Of a stretch of DNA of 64,000 nt, positions 50,616 to 62,605 are shown piece by piece (the stretch's first letter is position 1; every line of letters starts with the position of its first letter). The notes below the pieces were generated by a model. The model was not told the origin of the DNA. It worked only from the letters and a program-made list of their open reading frames with translations, and searched no databases. The stretch lies in NCBI GenBank assembly GCA_964036155.1, contig OZ038422.1, positions 55,885,201 through 55,949,200 of the forward strand, written 5' to 3'. The stretch comes from Diploscapter coronatus (taxonomy: Eukaryota > Nematoda > Chromadorea > Rhabditida > Rhabditidae). A program made the translations under genes and the position numbers.

Positions 50616-53168
50616 TTAGTCTTCGAAGTTAACATGGCCTGAAAATTCTTTCTCGTCTCCAGATCGGATCTTGTCTAGCCACTCTGCGTCTATAACCTGC
50701 GAGACGCACGCATTGGGACTAGAGAAAAAACTACGAATAGAATATATGAAAGCAGAGTTATAGTTAAGACACAGTCTGCATAAGACTCGAGCTTCACAAA
50801 GAAGGGGAGGGTACAAAAAAGCGAAAACTAATCGAAATCAGACCTAGGGAGCACTTTCGTCAGACGAAAAAAATAGGGAAGTAGGTCGCAGAGGGTCCCT
50901 GACGATCGCCCTCCATAAGACTGACTGGGAGATAATGGAGAATATGTCGCCTAAATAGGATAACTCCCTTCTAAATAATTCTTTTAAGAAGCAAGATTCT
51001 GTTTACTTTTTCAATATTCATTTCCCCCAAATTGTCATATTCCGATTCGAACATCTGATTTGAGAGAAAAATGATCATTCATTGCTCTATTTCAAATCTT
51101 GTCTTTTCGGACATCGCTCAGCTACGTTACTTTTTGTCATTCGAACTATTTGAATGTTTATTTTTTGTGAAGATTCATTACATATTATCCAGAGCTGTCT
51201 GAAATTCGAAAAAATCGAACTTTAACTTAATTTAAACTGAACTGAACTTCCAGGCAGTTCGAAGTTCAGTTCAGTTCGTACAACCCTGATTAAAAGGAAC
51301 ATTTATTTCAGTTGGAATTTCTCAGCGTCTTTATTGGATGTCTTCGAAAGTTGTCTGTATCATGCTCATTGAAATTAAATTATTTTATTTTATTGAATAA
51401 ACTTTCTATATGAAATTTGAGATTATAATCAAGTTTTATTTTATTTTAGTTTCAGGTTGAAATTTGGCCAGGATATTTGGAAAACTCGATAGCTCATCAT
51501 TTTTACTAGTTCTAGTTATTTGTCTATACATTGCTCATTTCAGTCATTTTTATTTTTTTTAAATTCAGGGTAATAACATTTTACGAATTTACTCAAAAAC
51601 GGGTGGTTAATTCGTGAATGAATAAACAACGAAAAACTATCCAGCAAACATTGAGGTTGACTAGCAGCGGCCGCAGGTTCTAGAAAATTGTCATTTGGAG
51701 TTTATTCTTCCAAGAAATTAGAATCTTTTTCTTAATGTCTAAATGCCGATCAAGATTGAAAAATGCTTGAGTTCGAATTTTAAAAGCAACTTCATTTATG
51801 TTAATTGAAAAGGAAATATTTGAACATTTGTAGGCGTCAATATTATCTGAAAAATACCTCTTGCAATTTTCATTGACGAAGTCCTGAGCACCAACAGCAG
51901 TACAGATGCTCTTATTATTAATGCCACAATTGGGGGCTAGATCGGTGCAACCTTCTCGTTCGCAGAAACCGCACCTGTAAATAGATTCATCAGGTTTATT
52001 CTGAATGGGGGAAATTTAGATTTTTTGCGATCCAAAAGTTTTTGCTAACAATTTTTATGAAGATTAGGTAGCGTATGTTTCACGCTATCTCGCGCCAAGA
52101 TCACGATTTTTTCAATTTGTAAATAAAAGTTGAAACCAAGTTGTGTGTTTGCAAATTCTAATATTTACTTTGAAGGACAGTCCTCAGCAATGATTGCTTT
52201 CCAGACTGTATCCTGGCACATTGCATCAGTGACACGATCACAAGCGATTCTCGGGAAGTCCTTGTCTTTGCAGTTATAGGCGGGTGTTTGACAGCAATAG
52301 CCGCAGAAGGCAGGACAATTCTCGATGGCTGCCTTCTTGATAGCCGGATCGATTGGACCGGTTGCGGTGGTCTAAATTAAAAAAAAAATTTTTTTTTTCC
52401 TTTTATATGAAGGCTATCCGCTGTTTCGATTATTTTTTATTTCAAACACATTGATGAGAACTTTTTAGTTGAGAGAATTTTTACCAAAATGACGGGATGG
52501 GGCTTTCTCAAGGTATGTGATATAAATTATCATCACTCTTTCTTCTGATAGACAAGGAACATAACTTTCAGCAAATTTCTTGTGTTTAGCTCTTACCCCG
52601 AAACACTGGAAAGGTCGGTCTTCAAAGCCATCCACTTTGACAGTCGTATCGTTGCCACCACCGAACCGCTGCTTGCATTCGGCCAATGACAATTTATCCT
52701 TGCACACCGTCGCGAGTCTACTGTAAACGACCTGAACGTTTTTATTTTATTGATTTAAGTTTATTTGAAAACGGTGCTAGACCAAAACACGAAAAATATG
52801 CAAAATAGGCATAAGAAATGGTAGGATAAAGCTTTTTCCTATACTATTTCATCATATCTCGTATTTATCATGATTTCGTGCGGTTTCAAATTTGCAAATT
52901 TGAAAACAAAACGTAGAATTGTGTCACTCGCTAGGCGTTGAGATTCGGATAATTGAAGCACTCTTTCAAACTTTTCCCCTAAAATAAATTTGTAATCGAG
53001 TCATAACTATACCCGGAATTGACAACCATCGACTTCTGAAAACCAGGTTTGAATGGAAAATTCGAAGAAAAATTTCTTAGATTTACTTGTGCAGTCAAGG
53101 TCGACGACCGCGATGCCATCGCAGAAAGTCCAGAGAATTATCGAAAGGAGCAGGAAGAGAGGGGACAT
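50616..53168 (-). CDS. Secreted cysteine-rich protein with ShKT-type domains
   Basis: This is a secreted disulfide-rich protein. ShKT domains are named after a sea-anemone peptide but are abundant in ordinary nematode secreted proteins, so no toxic activity is implied. Exons are 53087-53168, 53013-53035, 52597-52731, 52169-52371, 51858-51974 and 50616-50718, giving 220 residues in frame. A signal peptide (MSPLFLLLSIILWTFCDG) is clear. An N-terminal Cys region (about residues 26-79) precedes two segments with typical ShKT endings, CPAFCGYC and CPSKCGFC. A third ends in an atypical ENCKRSPNAC. The C-terminus is charged. The 1.1-kb last intron contains the repeats shared with the flanks of the neighbouring F-box/kelch gene. 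The function is unknown; cuticle, pharyngeal or secreted roles are common for relatives. Confidence 0.85.
51358..51444. repeat. Repeat A, copy 1 (in ShKT-gene intron)
   Basis: This is an 87-bp AT-rich segment starting TATCATGCTCATTGAAATTA. It appears identical, base for base, to 53,923-54,009 in the same orientation. On the minus strand it contains AATAAAATAAAATAA, a potential poly(A) signal. Confidence 0.9.
51449..51650. repeat. Repeat B, copy 1 (in ShKT-gene intron)
   Basis: This directly follows repeat A. It is diverged from, but clearly related to, the reverse complement of 56,859-57,065. Shared blocks include GGAAAACTCGATAGCTCATC, ACGGGTGGT and TATCCAGCAAACA. No coding capacity is seen. 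Confidence 0.75.
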
Positions 53169-53922
53169 CCTAAAATTTTTAATAAATTGAACATTACAAT
53201 GAGGAGCAAAAATTTGGAAATACAAATAAGTTCCACATTATGATTTCATTATTTCTGAATATCTTAAAATTTGGCCCACTAATTGAGGACGAATAGTCAT
53301 ACTAATATACCAAGTTTCAGATGAAATGTACGAGGAAAAATTTAATTCATGAAAGCTTCCAAACTATTGCTAATCACTGTGCTAGAAAAAAGTTGGATAT
53401 GAAATGAATATGATGATAGCTTACATTACTCTCAGCTTTTATATTATCCCAAATTGCGTGGGATCACGATTTGAAATGTCAGTTTTATTTGACTTTTAAA
53501 TGCCGATTTAGAACAAAAGTAACCTTCCAAATATAAAGGTTAGCAAATATTAGTTTTTTTGCCGATCGCATCAATTTTGATTTTTTGGTATTGATCGTTC
53601 GATCTTTTCGCTGGTCAGAAAACTTTTGCTCAATTTGTCTAACCCAGCAATCCTCTCTTATCATTCTACTCCTTTTTCCAATGTGTTTCTTGACCCCCGA
53701 TAAAGAGTCAAGCCTCTTTTATCTACCGTGCCCAAAAGTTTGGCTCTTTCTCGCAAACAGGGTAGACACACGGCTGCTGTTATTTTTGCCCCATTCTTAA
53801 AGTTGAAATAAGTCTTCAAATTCGACTAAAGGCTCAAGTCAACTCACATGGACAAAACTAGTGCATCCGATGGCACTCGAAAAAGCAATAGGACAAACGA
53901 GATTCATGTTACTGTGCTGCCA

Positions 53923-54009
53923 TATCATGCTCATTGAAATTAAATTATTTTATTTTATTGAATAAACTTTCTATATGAAATTTGAGATTATAATCAAGTT
54001 TTATTTTAT
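53923..54009. repeat. Repeat A, copy 2 (3' end of F-box/kelch gene)
   Basis: This is the identical partner of 51,358-51,444. It covers the stop codon and last two sense codons of the F-box/kelch gene and supplies AATAAA-type hexamers downstream on that gene's strand. It is therefore either the gene's native 3' UTR, duplicated into the neighbouring intron, or an element that now ends the gene. Confidence 0.85.
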
Positions 54010-55248
54010 GTTAATTCTTCCAACTTCTCGCCATTTATTCGTTTGTGGATCGTATTCCTCGATTGAATTGCAAACATTTTCATGCACAAATTCTTGATAC
54101 CTAGGTTAACAAATATTTTGTATAGGATATGCAGCATCTTAGCTCACCCTCCGACTGCATACAATTTTCCATTCGCAGCAACAAGCGAATGATTAATTCG
54201 TGCATAATTCATATCAGCGATTCGAGAAATTCGACTGTCAACTGGAGCTGAGGGGTCGAAACACAAACAGGATTTTAATACACCATCCCTAAATGTATAA
54301 TGATACATTATTTATAATACAAAATTAAAGACCAGCATCCTCCGGTTATGTAAATTCGTCTATTTAGCGATGCAATTCCGAATAAACTTTGTCCTTCTGG
54401 AATCTCTCCGATCTCAATCCATTCCCGTTCATCGTCTGATAACCGATATATCTTGTTACCATCCCGTCCCCATCCATCAATAACTGAATATCCATAATTA
54501 CAATAATGAATGCGCTATAATGTGACCGTATAAAGCTTCATCGCATGTTATTGCTTGAGCACGCGTAATTGGAAGAGGAAAAGCAGGTCCTGTTTCCCAT
54601 GTTTCATCTATTAAAACCTGAATAAACTATTCCATCATGGACTTTCATTCCATCTTCTTACATCAACTCGCTTCGTCTCTCCACCCAAATAATACAATTT
54701 ATCTTTGTAATAAGCGATGGATGTAATCCAACGCCATGCAGGAGGATCTGGTCCTGCAATGAATACAATAAAATTAAACCAATTTATTGACTTTTGTAAC
54801 ATTACCTCTAGTGATTTGTCGAGTATTCAGGTCAAAGATTTCAAATGATTCTTCTTTGCGGTTCAATGCAAAAATCTAAAATTATAAAATTGGCAATGCA
54901 AAATAAAATAATCTACTTTATCTTTTGTGGTTGCTACTTCATACGATCGTAAATAATTAGTAAATCTCGCAATCTGTTCAACAGAATTAGTATGCGAATC
55001 AAACAGACAAATTCTTCCTTCATCAATACTGTCGTTTTTACAAGGCACTGAATACTAGAATTAGTTTTCGCTAATACAAAGGGTATTCTCCTACGATAGA
55101 ATAAAATTTTCCCTTTGAGCAATATCGGCAGATATTTCTTGATTATTCGCATCATTCGATTGCTAGTCCAGGACAATTGTCCCAGGTCTTTGAATTCGGG
55201 ATATTCGCAGATCAGCAATATAAGCTCGACTGGTAAATTGGCTAGCAT
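54001..55248 (-). CDS. F-box and kelch-repeat protein
   Basis: This is a putative substrate receptor of an SCF (Cullin-1) ubiquitin ligase. Eight exons (55095-55248, 54917-55047, 54806-54875, 54662-54753, 54527-54617, 54333-54483, 54148-54288, 54001-54100) total 309 codons plus stop. The N-terminus, MLANLPVELILLICEYPEF, is an F-box opening followed by SWTSNRMMRIIKKYL. Kelch blades follow, recognised by the GG...Y/W spacing: KLYYLGGETK with ETWETG, VIDGWGRDGNKIYR with EWIEIG, RRIYITGGCW, and KLYAVGG with YDPQTNKWREVG. The last blade is followed after a few residues by the stop, so the propeller may close with fewer than six blades. Codons are A/T-ending more often than in the conserved neighbours. 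The gene is flanked by repeats A and B whose other copies sit in the ShKT intron. Confidence 0.85.
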
Positions 55249-56726
55249 CTTTGTTAAAAGACCTAAACAACCAACATGGCATTATTTCGAAATGAAAACA
55301 GTAAAAGAGTATTGACTGAAGGAGAAAGTCTGCAATTAACGAGTTTGGAGTTAGTCATCGAAAAAAGGAGAATGAGATTACTAAATTGATGCTTCGCAGT
55401 TTTTATCAGACTAAAAATCGATTCCTAAAACCTGAATATGCATGCTGAAATAAAACTATCTGTGCAGGCTACTTAGGGTGTGCTAGGCTTAAGCTATATT
55501 TAGATTGTAATAGGTAGAACTGCACGAAATAGGTAAGATTTATTTCCCAATACAGAATACAATAAAAGGTAAAAGCGAAATGAGAATACGGTGAATGAAG
55601 TAAACAAGAAGTGACTTAAAAAATAAGGGTGTCGCTTTATATACGACTCCACTCTCTAACAATTCCATTTTGCCGTCTGCATCTCTGGGCGAATTCTCAA
55701 CCTTTCCAGAATAGGTTTGAGTTGTTGATACTTCTCTCTGCAAGTTGTTATGAACTATTGCAATGGCTGACATTGTAAATAAGGGAGTAGTCAAAAGTCA
55801 TTGATGGCACTACCCATGTATCTACTTATAAACTATAAACAACGCAAATGCACACTTCGTATCTTACCTCTTAGTATTTTTGTTATTTGTTTATCTGTGC
55901 ACGCCTAGTTCTCAGCAACTATCCATGATAACCCTCATAAAACATATGGCTAAAAAGGAACTTTTTGCCGATGTGCAACGCAAAAATTCGATTGATTTTA
56001 GATTAAAAATTCAGTACTTATACCCGGAGAGCGGTTTTAACCTGATAAAGAGCGTTGACTGTCCAACATAGATACAAAATTAGCATGACTTGCAAATGGA
56101 TTATAAAAGGGGGAATTCAAAACAACTTTCGATAGAGAATAGAAGGTCATGCTGCATGTCTTCATATCTATTTTCACTCTACTCAATTTTTATCTGAACC
56201 ACCCTTAACATTCTAGATCATTTTCCATAGTTAAGAACATTTTTCAGAAAGTATTAATAAAAGCATTGTAGTAAATCGAATCAGGTGGAATCGGATCAAC
56301 TAGCAGTGTTCAAAGTATGCACAGAATTTTATTTTAAGAAACCCATAATAGTTTGTATTGAAAATAATGACTAGGATGCTGTAGAATTATTTGCCAGGAT
56401 TAGCAATGATTTCAAAGCGATGGCGCCTATTTTTATTGTTGACCTTTCAGATCTCCAAATAGTCTGCACTCGTTTTTCCGGTTCAATTACGCACTAATCG
56501 AACAATCACAGGCATTTCTGTGTGGGATCGAAATCTGGGCAAATAAACCTTCAAATAACTAGAGAAATCCTCCAAGCTAAAGAATCAGCCTATACACTTC
56601 AAATGTCAACGTTTCGGCATTTTCAGGCACTTTTAGAATGGCACAATATGACACATCCGAAAATATGAAGTTGAAATAGTTCAAATTTCATAAAGTTAAT
56701 ACTTCCTAATTTTTATACTTGAAAAG

Positions 56727-56848
56727 GGCAACTACGAAAAGATACCACATCTTTAGACACAAGAGGGAAAATAAAAAAAGTAGGGGGCGGGACTTAGTAT
56801 TTCTTCGTAAAAAAAGACGTGGTGACGTGGTATCTTTTCGTTGTTGCC
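56727..56848. mobile_element. Short MITE-like element with 22-bp terminal inverted repeats
   Basis: The left end, GGCAACTACGAAAAGATACC, and the right end, whose reverse complement is GGCAACAACGAAAAGATACC, match over 22 bp with one mismatch. The total length is 122 bp and the interior is non-coding. Repeat B copy 2 begins within about 10 bp of its right end. Confidence 0.75.
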
Positions 56849-56858
56849 TATAGTTTAT

Positions 56859-57065
56859 TGTTTGCTGGATATTTATATTTTTCATTGTTTATTCACTCAC
56901 GGCTTGACCACCCGTTTTTGAATAAACTCCTAAAATGACTACTTTGGATCTCTTTTATAAAAATGACAATGAAATGAGCAAAGTGTACAGACAAATGACT
57001 CGAGCTAATGAAAATGATGAGCTATCGAGTTTTCCAAATACTTTGGCCAAATTTTAACCTGAAAT
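56859..57065. repeat. Repeat B, copy 2 (inverted)
   Basis: This is the inverted counterpart of 51,449-51,650, so the F-box/kelch gene lies between a copy of repeat A and a copy of repeat B. It is diverged, with small indels, and non-coding. Confidence 0.75.
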
Positions 57066-57876
57066 TGAAATAATCAGTTCATGAAGTCGGTCCACATAGT
57101 TAAGGCATGAATTGTAGGTGATAACCTCACTACACACTAATTGCATATCTATCCTTTAGATATCTTACCCTGATCTCTATAAATACCCCAAACTGTCATT
57201 AATAAATGTTTTCGTGCTCATCAACTGTATTCACCTTCCTTTACACACAGCACAAATCCTCTATAGCCTTCCGAGGTCAGACAGAACTCAACTCACATTT
57301 CAAGTTTAAATTGGCGTTTGGTTCTAACTTTCGCTTGCCACTGCATAAAGATATGGCAAGAGTTGAAACTGCAAAAGATACACAGTGCGGATATCTCATT
57401 CGATAAAATCTTCAAAGTAGAAAGTTACAAAAAATCAGATTTATTACTCAAACACACATAATCTCCAACCCAACAGTTTCATAATCATTGATTACTCGTT
57501 GCTTGAAAGACTCGATTCAAATAAATCAACAGAAGAAGATACTCATTCAATAACTTTAATTCCGTTACTAACTCGACACAATAAACCTTACTTGAACACA
57601 TTCTCAACTCGTTTTCTTCAATAACAAAGCACTGGTTATCCTAGAAAAAAATAATAAATTTACAGAATAAAATTGACAAGAACGAAGGAAAAAGTCAACT
57701 CAAAAATCAATCATTTTGATATGAAGACAAATATACAAGAACTTGATGAAGAACTAACAATAAGGGATAATAATAACAAACCAATAACTCGAGGGAAAAT
57801 TATGAGAAAAAGATTAACATGAAAGCCAAATGGCGTGATTACTTATCTGGAATCTGCCTGTCAGACAGCTCCGCAT

Positions 57877-60800
57877 CTAATTGGAGTGTTCAGATTGGGG
57901 AGAGAACTGCTGAATGATGTGCGTCTTGAAGAGCACCTTCTTGGGAGTGCGCTTCGAAGTGCTCGTCTCCACTTCCACCGACTCTTCCTCCTGCTGCTGT
58001 TTCTCCTTTTCAGCTCTCTTCTCGTCTTTCAGCCTGTGAGTCGTCACTTTATCTGAAAAGGTTTTAAAATCATTTGCAGGAGGGTTGTACGTTATGATTT
58101 GAACAAAAATCATTCATTTAAAAAAATATATATTTTTACAGCATAAGTAAGTAGGACATATACCTGCATCTATTTCAGAGTTTTCTGGAATAGATGCTGA
58201 TATATGTCCTACGCATGTCATAAAAGGAGTGGTTGCAGTGCGATGCGGTTGCGGTGGTAAATTTTAGAAAAAGTTGCAAGTCTGGCTAAAGTTGCACTTG
58301 TACAACTTTAAGTGGCCCTGATTACTTAACAAGTCTCATCGATAGATCAAAAGTCCACTTGGAAATGTAGAAAATCAAACTAATCTTCCCACCCGAATGC
58401 GACCCATCCTCCTCCTGTTGTCTCGGCTTCTTGGTAGGACCTCTCTCTCGTCTTCGTCCCTGCTCTCCCAGATCGCTCTGCCTCTTCCTCTTCCTGCTCA
58501 AGTCATCCGAGTCCTCTTCGCTTTCCTTCTCTCCTCTGCCGTCCTCCTCCTTGTGCATGTCCTCATCCCTCGGAGCCTCAGGGGTGCCTACTGGGGACGG
58601 GGGCGTGTTGTCGCCCATAGTTTGACCAGTGATGTTGTTGATGTCACCCCCCACGATGCTCGTGTACAGAGAGTTGTCCAGGTCACGGTCGTTCACACTC
58701 GAGTCGAATATCTGAAAATCCATTTTGATGCACTTTATCAATTATTTTGACGAGATTCTTTGATAGACTTCTAAAAAAAAACCACACCCGCAGGTGCAGG
58801 TCCAAAAATTTAGAAAATTTGAGAAGTCTGTTCTTGGAAAAGACGTATCAAACGAAGCATACATTTTGAAAATTTTATGCCTCAATAAAAGAGGGGTTAG
58901 AGATAGGGCAAGGTAGGGCATATTGGTATTAAAATATTGAGCCCATTGAGCTGAGCTTTTCTAGACAAAGATATCAGCAGCATATATTTACCATATTCCT
59001 ATTTAGCAAGTGCATGTGTGTATGCTTTTTCAAGAAGCCTTTTGAAATGATCAACCTTGTCACTGCTTTCCATGATACTCGACTCCATATCGAAAGCGTC
59101 TTTCTTCATCAGCGTGCTCTCACAGGTCAGAGCGAATCTGAAATTTCTTATTTGCATCAATACTCATTGATCTTCTCGTGATTTTTTCGCTAAAAATACT
59201 TCCTAGACTGGCTACTAATTCTATGGAAGATCATTTGTTTGTATTCATTTCTCCTTACCCGTGAACCTTAGTTCTAACTTTTCCAACGAGAGCGGTTCGC
59301 GCTCTACCCTTTTCAGGGAAATTGTAGAGAGTATGAGAACCGTGGAAGCCAGGAGCCATGTAGTTCGAGGGAGTGACTGAATTATGATATAATCAATCGA
59401 TAAATGCAGGAAATGAAGAGAAGTGCAACTTTATGACACCGATATCAGGGCTTTTTGAGCAAGACATTAACCGATTTTAAGAGACAATGGTTCAAGAATT
59501 GGATAAGCAAAGGTCATCCTTATTTAGATATGTCCGGCTAATGATATTTTGATATTTACTAGCCATATTCTGTCTGCCTCGACCTATATCTAGCCTATGC
59601 ATGGGGTGGTAAGTTTTCAAAGAAGTATGCCTTCCCAATGTATGTATACTTAGGGACTACAAACTTCTCTTCTTTCGCATTTTTCGCCTTTTTCAAAAAT
59701 TTCAAAGTGGGCCGGTATAGTCAGATACGATGAGCGATTTGAAGAAAGAAATATTAGTCAAAAATATATCAGGAAGTATACGCACGATCGTGTTCATATA
59801 GGGTGAGAAGGGGTCAAAGCGCGTTCGTTTTGATGACTACTTTCGATGATTTCTTTTCGGTCAAAATCATATTTTACTTTTTCTTCATGAATATCTTAGT
59901 TATATCGAATTTGATCATTGGGAGAAGAAAATTGCTAGAAATCATCATTTTTGCAAACCCGCTTGTGATCCCTATGCATAGGTTCAAGCCTATGTATATC
60001 TTATTTAAGAAGCTGATATAGTTAATATCAATGCCGACACTGGTGTCAGTATCCGAATCAAGATTCTAGAAATGAAGTGTCGAAATTTTTAGCACTAATT
60101 GGCGTATCACAACATTGACCAATAGTGGTGTATTTTTGAAAAAAAAATGAAAGTACGAACGACGAGTGTAAGTCATGCGGAAGGAGGCGACGCAGCCGCC
60201 AGGCAAAGCGTCGAGCTCATCCTTACAGAGCTTGCGGATGGCGAAAATGAGGGCGATCGTCGACAGACGCACTTGCTCCGCCCCTTTGTACTCCAAACGA
60301 GCCAGTTTGTGCGTCAAATCATCCCTCTTTCCAGTCCTAAAACAAGTTTTTTTTAAAGATAATGGAAGAGCAATACAAATTTTCCCTACAATTTAAACCA
60401 ACTTCAACAGCTTCGACGTGAATACAAAAATTTCACATATTGAGATCTTTCTGATAGTTCGACTTTATCACAACTTTTATCATTCCTTTTTAATCAGAGC
60501 TGCAAAATTTTAACATACGACACGATTTTTATTAGTGTCGTGTAAATGTGCAGTCCTGCTTCTCTTTCTTGCTCATTACTCACATCCCGAACTCAGCAGA
60601 AACGTCACCGTCCTGGTCGTAATGCATCTTCCAGCGGTAGACTTCGATCGCCTCGTCAGGCTTCTCCTTGTTTTGACTCACAACCAGGAACAACTCGTCC
60701 ATATAGCCCCGAAAAACCATTTTTTATAGTGAAATAAAAAAATAGGACTCCCTGTATAATTCACCAGGCTTTGAGAGTAAGGGGGTGAAGGACAAAGAAA

Positions 60801-62098
60801 AAGAACTGGATGAATTTTTTTTTATAAATGAAGGCCTTTGTAAACTGATAATTATATAGGGGACCAGGAACATCATCGAAATTACTCAATAAAAAGGACC
60901 CTTTATAAATTTCATCCCCACCTTTTTCATTAGCCTCAGAGAACTTTCCATATAAGAGAAGAACGTCGGTTACAATTTAGTTTGGAATACAGAAAGATAC
61001 TTCAAATTGGTCTGGCCTTTCCAAATGAATGCTCACAACTAACTAACCCTTCCGATGGCATCGCAGGCGCCCTTCAGTTTCTCCATCAGACGATGTCCCA
61101 GCGGCTCCTCGTTGTTGATCCACCACGCGCTGATGTTTTCTGAATACATCAATTTCTTTTCTTCTTTCCAGAGTTTTTGAAACAGGAATGTGCGGAATTT
61201 CGATTCCGATTGCGAATTTTTCAAGTTCAAATTCCCCATACCCGTTTCGGAAGTTCGAAAAATCTTATAACTCGAATTCGGCATTTAAAAAATCAACTCG
61301 CTGTAGTTGTCACTCGGTTTTTAGTGATCAATCTATAAACTGAACGACAACTACAAGGAACCAAAAAACCTAACTTAAGCCCAACTCAGGAATCCTTTTA
61401 TCTAATATTTTTGTAATTCTCTAGTAATATCGGTATAAATGAATGGAAGTTTCATCCTGCGAAAAATGGAAAAGATAGAGAGAAGGATTGCGTACTCTTC
61501 TCGCTTTGGCACCAGAGGAAGAGAGAGGACTTCCATTCATCCCGACAATAAGTTCAAAGTGCTTGCTTGCTTCCCTCCGTTTTCAGTTCTACCAACCCAC
61601 CATCAAGTTTGTGCTTCTTGAAGCAGGACTGCTTCATGAGGCGACGACTCTCCATGATATGAGAGAAAGTGAGGCAGAGACAGCGCGAGATGAACTTGAA
61701 CGAGTCCTTCTGGCTGGTCATCATTGATGGGAACAGAGCCCTCCATTCCTGCAATGAAGTGAATCAATGAATTTATTTAGAGAGTGACAATTTGTCGGCT
61801 GATTGTAGGGAAAGGACCTCTGCGGCCCTTTGGGTTTTCGAAAGGTCTTCTCTCAGGTTTCAATATATAAAATTTGTCATCTGAAACGATCGTCTTTCCA
61901 GCAGAGAACCTCTCCCGAACAGTCAAATTATCAAGCCCATCGAATTCAGGATGTCATTAAGCTTGCCAACTTTTATAAATGATGATCAGGAACGCAAACC
62001 TTGGAAGTGATTTCGTGGAGGAGAAGATCGAGATTGTCGGCAGAAGTCTCGTTGAAGTCGCGCGAAAAGCTAATGGAACTATCGTCGTTCGGGGCCAT
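57877..62098 (-). CDS. Meiotic HORMA-domain protein (HIM-3/HTP/HORMAD family)
   Basis: HORMA proteins coat meiotic chromosome axes and control pairing, crossover formation and checkpoint signalling. Supported exons are 62000-62098, about 61597-61748, 61048-61129, 60584-60708, 60161-60336, 59259-59376, 59056-59137, 58393-58711 and 57877-58052. A short exon between 61,130 and 61,597 is needed but not resolved. The start is MAPNDDSSISFSRDF. HORMA landmarks are EWRALFPSMMTSQKDSFKFI, LMEKLKGACDAI, YMDELFLVVSQNK with EVYRWKMHYDQDG, the helix RLSTIALIFAIRKLCKDELD, and the safety-belt segment TPSNYMAPGFHG. A charged, probably disordered tail of more than 150 residues follows (SRKRKRQSDL, KRTPKKVLFKTH) and may hold closure motifs and a nuclear signal. 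The exon at 60,708 starts after TTTTTCGG where AG is expected. Which paralogue it is cannot be told. Confidence 0.85.
58151..58213. ncRNA. MicroRNA-precursor-like hairpin in HORMA-gene intron
   Basis: A 63-nt near-perfect hairpin lies within the intron 58,053-58,392. The left arm starts GTAGGACATATACCTGCATC and the right arm ends GATATATGTCCTAC; 29 positions pair with two mismatches and one G-U wobble. The loop is about 5 nt, short for a nematode pre-miRNA but not impossible. The orientation is unknown because both strands fold. A small MITE remnant is the main alternative. Confidence 0.35.
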
Positions 62099-62605
62099 TG
62101 CAGCTGCTGAATGATGGGGTGACAAAGATGATGTGCGTGCAGAAAATAGCGGATGACGAAATAACGATAAAAATACGAAACGAGAAAAGTGGTCTAAAAA
62201 TCCGGTAAATGACACTTGCTATATCCTATCGAATGTTTGTTCGATGTTTTTTTTTGTTTACTTTTCATCAGTTTTTCGATTTTCTCTCAATATTTCGTAA
62301 ATGTTTTGTCGATTTTCGTCAAAAAATCATGAATTCCTGTTTCAGGCGTCGATAGGCGAAATGGTCAATTCGTGCAGGGCACTGCATTATGCGACTGATG
62401 TCTAAATTACAGAACAAGTGCGAAAGAGTGAAAAAGCTTTCCTATAAATCCGAAAGCAATTTGTAGATTATCAAATTTTAAAAGTGGCTGAAGACTAAAC
62501 TCTAAATTCACAACCTAAAAGTATCCAGTTGGTTTATTATGATCAAATTGGACGTGTGAGTATTGAGTGAACTGAGTGATTGGTTGTTGGCTGCAAGGGA
62601 CGGAG
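62099..62605. other. Intergenic region between the HORMA and PH-like genes
   Basis: About 0.5 kb between two same-strand genes holds the HORMA gene's promoter and the PH-like gene's 3' UTR. No feature is recognised. Confidence 0.45.

Larger units (their letters stand above)
55249..57876. other. Repeat-containing intergenic region
   Basis: This is 2.6 kb upstream of the F-box/kelch gene and downstream of the HORMA gene. It contains a short inverted-repeat element (56,727-56,848) and repeat B copy 2. No exon with family resemblance was found. Confidence 0.5.
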
